Assembly (NCBI RefSeq): GCF_010998615.1
Contig: NZ_JAAEAH010000099.1
Span: forward strand, 1-34,087
DNA from: Myxococcus sp. CA023
Lineage (GTDB): Bacteria; Myxococcota; Myxococcia; Myxococcales; Myxococcaceae
DNA length: 34,087 nucleotides
Direction of reading: 5' to 3'
The notes under the pieces were generated by a model. It was not told the origin of the DNA, ran no database searches, and saw nothing but the letters and a program-made list of their open reading frames with translations. Position numbers and translations under genes: made by a program. Positions 11,396 to 18,581 of the stretch are shown here, one piece after another (the first letter of the stretch is position 1; each line of letters opens with the position of its first letter).

Positions 11396-12673
11396 TCAGG
11401 AAGCAGTGGGGTCCACGGCTCCCTCTTCGGCCGGGCTGTCGGCCGACTCTCCGCGCGCCACGTAGACGGCGGCGGCAAGGTCGCCTGTGACGTTGAGCGT
11501 GGTGCGGCACATGTCCAGGAAGCGGTCCACGCCCAGGATGAGCCCCAGGCCCTCCACCGGAATCTTGAACATGCCCAGAATCATCGCGATGACGGGAATG
11601 GAGCCCGCCGGCACGCCCGCGGTGCCGATGCCCGCCAGGATGCAGATGAACATGATGAGCGCCTGGTCGGACAGGCTGAGCGGCACGCCGTAGACCTGGG
11701 CGAGGAAGAGCACCGTGACGCCTTCGAAGAGCGCGGTGCCGTTCTGGTTCATGGCCGAGCCGGCGGTGAGCACGAAGCGCGACACGCTGCGCGGCAGCTT
11801 GAGGTTCTCCTCCGCCACCTTGAGCGCGGTGGGCAGCGTGGCGCTGGACGACGACGTGGAGAAGGCGGTGACGATGGCCAGCCGGCTGCTGCGGAAGAAC
11901 TCGATGGGGCTGCGCCCGCCCAGGAAGCGCACCGACAGCGAGTAGACGACGAACATGTGCAGGCCCAGCGCCAGCAACACCGTGCCCATGTAGGAGGCGA
12001 GCTGCACGAAGATGCCGAAGCCCAGCCGCGCCGTCATGGCGAACAGCAGCGCGGCTACACCGAAGGGCGCCAGGCTCAGCACACCGTCGATGAGCTTCAT
12101 CATCACGTCATAGAGGCCCTGGATGGACTCGCGCAGGCGCTGGACGGGCTCGCTCGGCGTGAGCGCCACGCCCATGCCGAAGATGAGCGAGAAGACGATG
12201 AGGCCAATGAAGTCTCCATCCGCCGCGGCCTTGATGGGGTTGGTGGGCACCATGGAGACGAGCACCGCGCCGAACGAGGACGCCCCTGGCGCGGCGGCCG
12301 CCTGGATGGTCATCCCGCCCTGGGCCAACGCCCGGGCCTCGTCACTCAGGCCCGCGCCGGGCTCCAGCGTGTTGACCAGCACCAGCCCGATGAGGACGGA
12401 GATGGAGGACAGGACGACGGTGTAGCCCAGCGTGCGAGCCCCCAGCCGCCCCACCTGCTTGAGGTCCAGCTCCGCCACGGCCACGACGATGGCGGAGAAC
12501 AGCAGCGGCACCACGAGCATCAGCAGCAGGCGGATGAAGATCTGCCCCACCGGCGAGGCCACGTTGTCCACGACGAAGGCCAGCCAGGGCGCGCCGCCCG
12601 CGACGACGTTGGCGACGAGGCCCGCCACCGCGCCGGAGGCAATGCCGACGAGCATCTTCTGGTGCGCTTTCAT
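11396..12673 (-). CDS. Dicarboxylate/amino acid:cation symporter (DAACS family)
   Basis: A 425-residue inner-membrane symporter of the GltP/DctA/glutamate-transporter family, which imports C4-dicarboxylates or acidic amino acids with Na+ or H+. Diagnostic motifs are present. The serine-rich re-entrant loop AFSTSSSSATLPTAL is at about residues 268-282. NQNGTALFEG corresponds to the NMDGT-type cation site. GTAGVPAGSIPVIAMIL is the second re-entrant loop. The segment LDMCRTTLNVTGDLAAAVYVAR carries the family's substrate-binding arginine and aspartate region. The upstream extension to 12718 is unsupported; GGAG sits 5 bases before the ATG at 12673. The gene is divergent from the oxygenase-like gene, with 80 bases between them that contain a small palindrome. 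Which dicarboxylate is used is not visible. Confidence 0.92.
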   Translation of the reverse strand: MKAHQKMLVGIASGAVAGLVANVVAGGAPWLAFVVDNVASPVGQIFIRLLLMLVVPLLFSAIVVAVAELDLKQVGRLGARTLGYTVVLSSISVLIGLVLVNTLEPGAGLSDEARALAQGGMTIQAAAAPGASSFGAVLVSMVPTNPIKAAADGDFIGLIVFSLIFGMGVALTPSEPVQRLRESIQGLYDVMMKLIDGVLSLAPFGVAALLFAMTARLGFGIFVQLASYMGTVLLALGLHMFVVYSLSVRFLGGRSPIEFFRSSRLAIVTAFSTSSSSATLPTALKVAEENLKLPRSVSRFVLTAGSAMNQNGTALFEGVTVLFLAQVYGVPLSLSDQALIMFICILAGIGTAGVPAGSIPVIAMILGMFKIPVEGLGLILGVDRFLDMCRTTLNVTGDLAAAVYVARGESADSPAEEGAVDPTAS

Positions 12674-12687
12674 CGAATCTCCGAGCC

Positions 12688-12703
12688 CTCCTCGCCGGAG
12701 GAG
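12688..12703. repeat. Small palindrome between divergent genes
   Basis: CTCCTC and GAGGAG around GCCG, within the 80-base gap separating the symporter and oxygenase-like genes. It could be an operator or simply part of the symporter mRNA leader. Confidence 0.3.
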
Positions 12704-12753
12704 AATGGTCCGCGCCACCGGGCGGCAGGCGAAGATGGCATGCTGTCCTCCTC

Positions 12754-13392
12754 GTGGAAACCCTCGTTCGACTCACTGAGAACGCCGTGCCCCCCCTGCT
12801 CTTCCGCCGCCTGCTGCGACGCTTGGGCGCCGTGGGCACGGAGCGCCTGCGTCAGACCTACCAGACGACCTTCTGGTACGACTTCGGCCCCGCGGCCAAC
12901 GTGGTGGAGGACATCATCCTCACGCTGCGCCCGCACATCGCCGGCAAACGCCGCGTGGCCGGCGTGGAGTGGTGGCTGTCACGCATGTACCCGACGGACG
13001 TGCGCGTGGACTTCCACCAGGACCGCGACGAGAAGCTGGCGCTGCGCACCGGCGAACTGGTGCACCCGCGCATCTCCTCCGTGCTGTTCCTCAACCGGGT
13101 GCGCGGCGGCGCGCTGGTGGTGACGCCCGAGCTGCCAGACCCGGCCAATCCGTCCCTGGCTCCCGCGAACCTGGACACCGCCGACCTGGTGACGCCCCGG
13201 CCCAACCGGCTGGTGGTGTTCGACGGCACGCTCACGCACGGCGTGCTGGACGCGGACAACCAGATTCCCGACGGGAAGCTGCCCGGAAAGTCCCGGCAGC
13301 GCCGCACGCTGGTGATGAACTGGTGGGGCCACCGTCCCACCGACATCCCCGCGTGGGCGGACACGCGCCTCTACCGGGCGCTGGCGCGCTGA
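12754..13392 (+). CDS. 2-oxoglutarate/Fe(II)-dependent oxygenase-like protein
   Basis: A 212-residue protein that I read as a double-stranded beta-helix oxygenase similar to the prolyl-hydroxylase group. The iron triad appears as His88 and Asp90 in FHQDRDEK and His162 in LTHGVLD. A basic stretch (GKSRQRRTLVMNWWGH) follows at the distance where the 2-oxoglutarate-binding Arg/Lys is expected. The strands SSVLFLNRVRGGALVVTPE and NRLVVFDG fit the core of the fold. There is no signal peptide, so it should act in the cytoplasm; the substrate is unknown. It starts with GTG without an obvious Shine-Dalgarno sequence, and an in-frame GTG at 12787 is an alternative. Its end overlaps the convergent methyltransferase gene by 22 bases. 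Confidence 0.68.
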   Translation: METLVRLTENAVPPLLFRRLLRRLGAVGTERLRQTYQTTFWYDFGPAANVVEDIILTLRPHIAGKRRVAGVEWWLSRMYPTDVRVDFHQDRDEKLALRTGELVHPRISSVLFLNRVRGGALVVTPELPDPANPSLAPANLDTADLVTPRPNRLVVFDGTLTHGVLDADNQIPDGKLPGKSRQRRTLVMNWWGHRPTDIPAWADTRLYRALAR

Positions 13393-14153
13393 GCTTCCTC
13401 GCGGGCCGTCTCGCGCAGGCGGTGGGTGACGCGCTCGGCCCACTCCGGCTCGATTTCCAGGCACGCGGGCCGCCGGCCCAGCCGCAGCGCCGCCGACGGC
13501 ATGGAGCCGCTGCCCGCGAAGGGGTCCAGCACCGTGTCCCCTGGGCGGCTGTACGTGCGCACCAGCGGCTCCAGGACGGAGAAGGGCTTGTGGTGCGGGT
13601 GGCCGCCCCAACGCTTCGCTTCGCCTTCATCGTCATAGCCGCCGACCACGGCCCAGACGGTGGGCATATCTCCTGGCGCCAGCGGCGGCGCGGGCGTGCG
13701 GGCAATCACGAGCGCGACTTCGTAGACGCGCAGCGTCTGCTCGTTGGCGTTCTTGTCGGTGGTGCGCTTGCCCCAGACGTACTCGCCGCGCAGGTGCGGG
13801 TAGCCCAGCCCGCGCGCGGCGGTGAGGATGGGCTCCTTGCCCAGCAGGTTCGTCCAGATGATGAGCGGCGCGTCCGGCGTCAGGTGCGCGGTGGCGCGCG
13901 ACAGCCAGGCCTCGGAGAAGGCGCGGTAGTCGCGCACCGTCTCGAAGCGGACGATGGGGTTCTGGTCGATCTTCTTGTGCGCGCGCGTGTCTCGCAGGTC
14001 CCCGCCCTTGCGCCGCCGGGTGAGCAGGCAGTACGGCGGGTCCGTGTGGAGCAACGCGGCGCGGGTGTCGCCCAACGCTGCGCGGTAGCCCGCCGGCTCG
14101 CGGGAATCGGCGTTGATGCAGCGAAGGGACTCGGGCGGGGGAATGGAGGTCAT
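13371..14153 (-). CDS. DNA N4/N6 amino-methyltransferase, apparently solitary
   Basis: A 260-residue S-adenosylmethionine-dependent DNA methyltransferase. Catalytic motif IV, DPPY, is at residues 38-41 and the cofactor motif DPFAGSG at 210-216. Motif IV before motif I is the beta-class order, which includes adenine-N6 and cytosine-N4 enzymes. The segment between (RRRKGGDLRDTRAHKKI and onward) is where target recognition would lie. DPPY is compatible with either base type. The frame is open upstream to 14468, but that part is low-complexity, and the ATG at 14153 gives normal N-terminal content. No restriction endonuclease or specificity gene is adjacent, so it may be a regulatory or housekeeping methylase. 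It could instead be a non-DNA amino-methyltransferase, which I think less likely. Confidence 0.85.
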   Translation of the reverse strand: MTSIPPPESLRCINADSREPAGYRAALGDTRAALLHTDPPYCLLTRRRKGGDLRDTRAHKKIDQNPIVRFETVRDYRAFSEAWLSRATAHLTPDAPLIIWTNLLGKEPILTAARGLGYPHLRGEYVWGKRTTDKNANEQTLRVYEVALVIARTPAPPLAPGDMPTVWAVVGGYDDEGEAKRWGGHPHHKPFSVLEPLVRTYSRPGDTVLDPFAGSGSMPSAALRLGRRPACLEIEPEWAERVTHRLRETAREEAQRASAR

Positions 14154-14203
14154 CGGCCTGAGCGGCACCCTACACGGCGGGGCGCGAGGCTCAAGTGGCG
14201 CGC

Positions 14204-15118
14204 TCACCGCGCCTGAAAACCCTCCAACTTCAAGGTCCGCTTGCGGCCCTCGTCCCACAGCTCGAGCGTGTACCGGCCGGCGTCCGCGGCCTCCGGCTCC
14301 TCCAGGACGATGATGATGGGCGCGCTGCCATCGGCGTCCAAGGGCCCTCCCTGCCAGGGAGGGAGCGTCCGCATCCGGTTGCCCTGGGCGTCGGTGAGCG
14401 CCGCGCCGGCCGCGATCCATCCCTTCCCAGCCTCCGAGGGCAACAATGAAAGCCGCAGCGCGGCCCACCCGGGGGACAGACGGACGAGGCTGGCGCGGCG
14501 GACGACGAGGTCACCCGTCACCTTCCGGGGCGCCCAGCGACTGAACATGACGGTGCTCTCGTCGCGGATGTCCGCCACCAGGGACTCGCGCGTGTACTCC
14601 CCTCCCGTGCGGGAGCGCTGGAGCTGCTGCACCTGGCGCTCCAGCCGGAGCATCCCCGCACGGAGTTCCTCCACCTCCTGCCGGTAGGACGCGGCGGACC
14701 GGGCATGGCGGTAGATCTCCACCTGGCGCTCCGGCCGCATGGCATCCACGACGAGGTCCAACACGGCCCGATCCGGCACGGCGCCATCATGGAACCGGAC
14801 CTCCAGCCGCAGCCGCTCCCCCTCCCGGAACGTGGGCGAGGGCACCAGCACGAGGTGGTCCTCCGTCACGCCGAAGCGCTGGAACCGCTCACGGCCTTCG
14901 AGCGCCAGTTGCTCCGGACGGATGCGCGCATCGAAGAACAGGGTGGTGGACAGACCGGGACTGATGCGGACCTCCGGCGGCGTGGCCAGACCTCCCGCCT
15001 GCACGTCGATTCGCCGCACCACGGCGGCCCCCGCAGGCGCGTCCACCGCCGCGGACTCCGCCAGGGTGGCCCACAACAAGCCCCACGCGAGCACGATGAA
15101 AGTGGGCGAACCAGTCAA
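14204..15118 (-). CDS. DUF2381 (TIGR02268)-type secreted protein, kinase partner
   Basis: A 304-residue exported protein. A signal peptide covers about residues 1-22 (IVLAWGLLWATLAESAA). The N-terminal half is beta-rich (VRRIDVQAGG, VRISPGLSTTLFFDARI, LVLVPSPTFREGERLRLEVRFHDG). A central coiled-coil segment at about 130-170 (SYRQEVEELRAGMLRLERQVQQLQ) leads to a C-terminal beta domain (LVVRRASLVRLSPGWAALRLSLL). I recognise this as the myxobacterial paralogous family DUF2381/TIGR02268, of unknown function, whose genes I recall lying beside Ser/Thr kinase genes. Here it follows the kinase gene by 50 bases in the same direction. The chosen start is TTG, with GGAGG (15129-15133 on the opposite strand) 10 bases before it. 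A role in sensing at the cell surface is inference from context. Confidence 0.8.
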   Translation of the reverse strand: MTGSPTFIVLAWGLLWATLAESAAVDAPAGAAVVRRIDVQAGGLATPPEVRISPGLSTTLFFDARIRPEQLALEGRERFQRFGVTEDHLVLVPSPTFREGERLRLEVRFHDGAVPDRAVLDLVVDAMRPERQVEIYRHARSAASYRQEVEELRAGMLRLERQVQQLQRSRTGGEYTRESLVADIRDESTVMFSRWAPRKVTGDLVVRRASLVRLSPGWAALRLSLLPSEAGKGWIAAGAALTDAQGNRMRTLPPWQGGPLDADGSAPIIIVLEEPEAADAGRYTLELWDEGRKRTLKLEGFQAR

Positions 15119-15168
15119 GGCCGAGCAACCTCCAGCAAGGACGCCTCCACACCATGACAGGTGGAGGG

Positions 15169-17232
15169 CTACCTGCGCGTCCCCATTTCTCCGAGAACCT
15201 GGGAGATCGCCAGGTTGACGCCCGGAAACATCATCGGTCTGCCGGGAGTACTGGAAGGGTCATACTCCATCCCCACGGCTTCCCGGGCGGGGCTGTCCAC
15301 GATGTTGGCGCAGATGGGGATGCGCCGGCCGTCCGGGTACTCCACCTCCGTGAACCACCCGTAGATGGCCGTCTTCCCGTGGTACACCGTCCCATAGAAG
15401 CGGCTCCCCTTCGGGAGGCGGCCGCTCCAAGCGCTCAGGACCTCGTCGATGGCATAGAGGGTGATGGGCTCTCCGTCTGGCGGCACGGGCACCGGACGCA
15501 CGGAAACCTTGGGCGTCATGGAGAGCGTCAAGTCGTTGCCAATCATCTTGGGCGGGTGGAAGCCCAGCTTCGCCATGGAGTCCAACACCTCCGTCGGGCA
15601 CTGGATGCGAGGCGGCATGTCCCGCACCTGGGGCCCGCTGGCGCACGCGGCCGTGAGGCAGGCCACGGCGGCGGCCTTGCCCAGCGCGCTTCCTGGCGAC
15701 GGGCGCTTCTTCAACGGTGACGCGTGGGCTGCTTCCCCCTCCGCGCCGGAGGAAGCCACCTGCGCGGACACTTCGTCCTGCGCGTCCGTGTCGTGGACCG
15801 CGCCCGCGTCCGGAGAGGACGGCACCGCCTCTAGGAGGGGCATCTCGGAGGGATTCGAAGAACGACTCGTCACTGCGGGACTTCCTTTCTCATTGGGAAC
15901 AGGCGGGGCAGGAGCCAGGGCTCCCGCGATGGGCATCGCGAGGCGGCTCACCCCGAACACCACCAACCCCACGCCCAGCAGGGCGGCCACCCCCCACCCC
16001 ATGGCGGCTCGCCGCCTCGAACGCGGTGCTGGCGGCGCGGGCGTCTCCGCCACGGGCGCCGCCGATGCGGGCACGGCGGGCGCCTCGACCGCGGGCACTC
16101 CGGGTGGCTCGGAGGGAGTGACGGGCGCATTCGCATCCGCCACGGGCGCATCCCGGGGCTCCGGATTGAGGGGCAGCACCGCGGCGACCTCGGACGACTC
16201 CCGAGAACGGACGGACCGCGAGGACGTGGAGGCGTCGGGCACCATGCGCACCCGCGGCGCCTCCGCTTCGGCGCCCTCGGGCGGACGGTCCAACGACACC
16301 TTCCAGGCGGGCTGCCGCTTCTCCTTGGCCACGTCCCAGAGGGCCTGAAGCAGGGCCTCCGCGTTGGCGTAGCGGTCCTCGGGGCGCTTCGCGAGCAGCC
16401 GCAGGGCGATATCGCCCAGGGCGCGCGGCACCTTCGGGTTGACGACGTGGGGCGCGCGCGGCGTCACCGTTTCGATGGCCGGCAGCAGGCGGTCATACGG
16501 AAGCTTCGGGTCGAACGCGTAGCCATCCGTGAGCGCCTCGTACAACAACGCGCCCAGCGCGTAGAGGTCCCCGGGAACGCCCGCGTCGAAGTTGGCCCCC
16601 TGCTGCCAGGTGCCCTCACGCAGGAAGGCGACGCATTCGGGCGGCAGCAGGTGAGGCGCGGCGGGCGCCACGCCCACCGTCAGCGTCGTGGCCCCGGGCA
16701 GCCGCACCGTGCCCAGGTCGATGAGGATGGGGCGCTCGTCCTCGCGGCGGATGAGGACGTTGTCGCCCTTCATGTCCCGGTGGTGTACGCCCCGGCGGTG
16801 CAGGTCCGCCACCACGCGCACCAGCTCCGTGAAGACGGTCAGCAGGTGCGCCGCCGTGGGCTTCACCCGCCAGCGCCACTCATGGAACGTCTCGCCATCG
16901 ACGTAGTCGGTGACGAAGTACAGGTAGCCGTCGGGAGGCTCGGGCCAGCGGTCCACGGCGTGCAGTGCCGGGAGGTTCGGATGGGGAGCGCAGGCCAACA
17001 GCGCCGCGACCTCGTGCGCCAGCCGACCGTTGATGTCCTCTTCCTCCGCCGCGTGGAGTCCCGCCGGGCGAAGCGCCATCTTCAGCGAGTAGTGGCGGCC
17101 CGCCCGCTCCACCTGGAAGACCCGGCCGAAGCCCCCCGAGCCCAGCGACGCCACCACGCGCCAGGGGCCGACCTCGCTGCCCGGGACGAGTTGATCCGGA
17201 TGGAAGGGAGGCGACCTCACGGCCACGGCCAC
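15169..17232 (-). CDS. Membrane-spanning Ser/Thr protein kinase with lipoprotein-like C-terminal domain
   Basis: A 687-residue eukaryote-type protein kinase. The N-terminal kinase domain (about 22-300) has the glycine loop LGSGGFGRV at 30-38, ATP-binding Lys51, catalytic HRDMKGDN at 151-158 with Asp153, and a metal-binding motif DLG at 172-174 instead of DFG. A Pro/Ala-rich juxtamembrane region follows, then one membrane span at about 410-436. The outer part contains a second hydrophobic stretch before Cys530 (VACLTAACASG) that looks like a lipoprotein signal behind KKRPSPG. A folded domain to the C-terminus follows (IQCPTEVLDSMAKLGFHPP and onward). The kinase should thus face the cytoplasm and the C-terminal domain the periplasm. 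It starts with GTG after a GGAGGA site; two more in-frame starts lie within five codons. The DUF2381-type gene follows. Confidence 0.9.
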   Translation of the reverse strand: MAVAVRSPPFHPDQLVPGSEVGPWRVVASLGSGGFGRVFQVERAGRHYSLKMALRPAGLHAAEEEDINGRLAHEVAALLACAPHPNLPALHAVDRWPEPPDGYLYFVTDYVDGETFHEWRWRVKPTAAHLLTVFTELVRVVADLHRRGVHHRDMKGDNVLIRREDERPILIDLGTVRLPGATTLTVGVAPAAPHLLPPECVAFLREGTWQQGANFDAGVPGDLYALGALLYEALTDGYAFDPKLPYDRLLPAIETVTPRAPHVVNPKVPRALGDIALRLLAKRPEDRYANAEALLQALWDVAKEKRQPAWKVSLDRPPEGAEAEAPRVRMVPDASTSSRSVRSRESSEVAAVLPLNPEPRDAPVADANAPVTPSEPPGVPAVEAPAVPASAAPVAETPAPPAPRSRRRAAMGWGVAALLGVGLVVFGVSRLAMPIAGALAPAPPVPNEKGSPAVTSRSSNPSEMPLLEAVPSSPDAGAVHDTDAQDEVSAQVASSGAEGEAAHASPLKKRPSPGSALGKAAAVACLTAACASGPQVRDMPPRIQCPTEVLDSMAKLGFHPPKMIGNDLTLSMTPKVSVRPVPVPPDGEPITLYAIDEVLSAWSGRLPKGSRFYGTVYHGKTAIYGWFTEVEYPDGRRIPICANIVDSPAREAVGMEYDPSSTPGRPMMFPGVNLAISQVLGEMGTRR

Positions 17233-17391
17233 TGCCCTCCTCCCGCCCCACCCGCGACGTCACGCGCGGGACACACGGCCCGTGGCGGCGCCATTCGCGC
17301 GAAAGACTCGGTAACCACCCAAGGAGCGGGGCTGAACAAGGGCAACCTCCAGGGTTGACCCTATCCTTTTCCCCGGGGATGTCACGTTTTC

Positions 17392-17410
17392 ACTTACCCG
17401 CGAGGTAAGT
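17392..17410. repeat. Perfect 7-bp inverted repeat after tfuA
   Basis: ACTTACC (17392-17398) and GGTAAGT (17404-17410) around a 5-base loop, 7 bases past the tfuA stop and upstream of the kinase gene. No T tract follows on the minus strand, so it is more like an operator or mRNA end structure than an intrinsic terminator. Confidence 0.35.
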
Positions 17411-17417
17411 CCGCTGC

Positions 17418-18581
17418 TCAGGAGGACCCAACGCCCTCCGTCGGGTCCACCGCCTCGGCGGCGTCCGCCCAGGCACCGCGCAGCCGGGCCTCGGCGGCCA
17501 GCGCTTCGTCCCAGGACGGGCCGTCCGGCAGCAGGCGCGCCGAATGCGCCAGGACGAGCCGCTCCAGCGCGAGCTCCCCACACAGCCGCCGCAGCCCCAC
17601 CGCGTCCAATCCCAGGCGCGCGAGGTGGGCCTCACGGCGCGAGGCGGGCACGCGCTGGGCCTGCCACCAACGGGCCTCTTCCTCAGCCACCTCGGCATCG
17701 GAGACGCCCAGTCCCAGGGTGCGCGCCCAGCCCGCGAGCAGCGCCCGCCGCAACCCCGCCTCGGCCAGCGCCGGCGCGTTCGGGGACTCACGAAGGACGT
17801 CCAGCACCTGCCCCGAGGACACGGTCCCCGCCTGCGTCGCCGTCACGTCATCCACCAGTCGCCGACGCCGGACCAGGGATGACGGCTCGCGCGGAGCGCC
17901 GTGCGGCGCGGGCGCCCCCGAGGCCACCCACTCCGCCGCCGTCCGGAGGCACGCGAGCGCGTCCTGTCGCTTCAGGTCCTCCGCGCCGCGCGGAAACCAC
18001 GCGTCCCACGCGGCCCGGGTGGACGCGGACCAGCGAGGTGCCACGACCCCCAGCACCCGCGCCCACGTCCGCTCCTGGTAGAAGACGGACTGGCCGGCGT
18101 CGACGAGCGCCCGGGCCGCATCGCGCGTCAGCACCCGGGCCTGGGCCGCGCATGCCGCCGCGTGCCGGACGTTGACCAGGGGCACCGTGAGCGGGCGCCA
18201 GCCGTGCTCACCGTCCGCGTGCAGCAGCGCCACCTCCGAGTCGTCCACCACGTCGCCGTCGCGGTACCACTCGAAGATGCGCCCCACGCCCACCACGCCG
18301 TGCGGCGCCAGCTCCGCCGCACGCAGGGCGCCCATGCTGCCGCCTCCGAAGACGGCCACGCCCGCCTCCAGCGCCGCCAGCAGCTCGTGGTGCCACACTG
18401 AAGGCTGTGCCTCGAAGACGCCATCCACCAGGGCGATGGCCCGGGGCCGCAGCCGCAGCGCGCGCCACACGTCACCCTGGCGCGCGGGGGGCAGCACCGT
18501 GCAGGGAGCCAGTCGCTTCGCTTCAGCCTCTGGAAGCGAGGGCCCCAGGAACACCACGAGATTGTCCGCGCGCCGCTTCAT
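17418..18581 (-). CDS. tfuA: TfuA-like protein, partner of YcaO
   Basis: A 387-residue cytoplasmic protein. The N-terminal 180 residues carry the TfuA core: LGPSLP at 12-17, PPARQGDV at 31-38, LVDGVF at 51-56, and HHELLAALEAGVAVFGGGSMGALRAAEL at 64-91. The segment GVGRIFEWYRDGDVVDDSEVALLH follows. In characterised systems TfuA works with YcaO to replace a backbone amide oxygen with sulfur, making a thioamide, and is thought to help deliver sulfur. The remaining 200 residues are helical and I do not recognise them. The start is fixed by an ATGA overlap with the ycaO stop and by GGAG 5 bases upstream, so the two are translationally coupled. The frame open further upstream to 18929 lies inside ycaO and is a shadow. 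Confidence 0.88.
   Translation of the reverse strand: MKRRADNLVVFLGPSLPEAEAKRLAPCTVLPPARQGDVWRALRLRPRAIALVDGVFEAQPSVWHHELLAALEAGVAVFGGGSMGALRAAELAPHGVVGVGRIFEWYRDGDVVDDSEVALLHADGEHGWRPLTVPLVNVRHAAACAAQARVLTRDAARALVDAGQSVFYQERTWARVLGVVAPRWSASTRAAWDAWFPRGAEDLKRQDALACLRTAAEWVASGAPAPHGAPREPSSLVRRRRLVDDVTATQAGTVSSGQVLDVLRESPNAPALAEAGLRRALLAGWARTLGLGVSDAEVAEEEARWWQAQRVPASRREAHLARLGLDAVGLRRLCGELALERLVLAHSARLLPDGPSWDEALAAEARLRGAWADAAEAVDPTEGVGSS

Noticed and set aside
17233..17417. Intrinsic terminator after tfuA
   Set aside because: The 7-bp inverted repeat has GAAAAC and no T tract after it on the coding strand.
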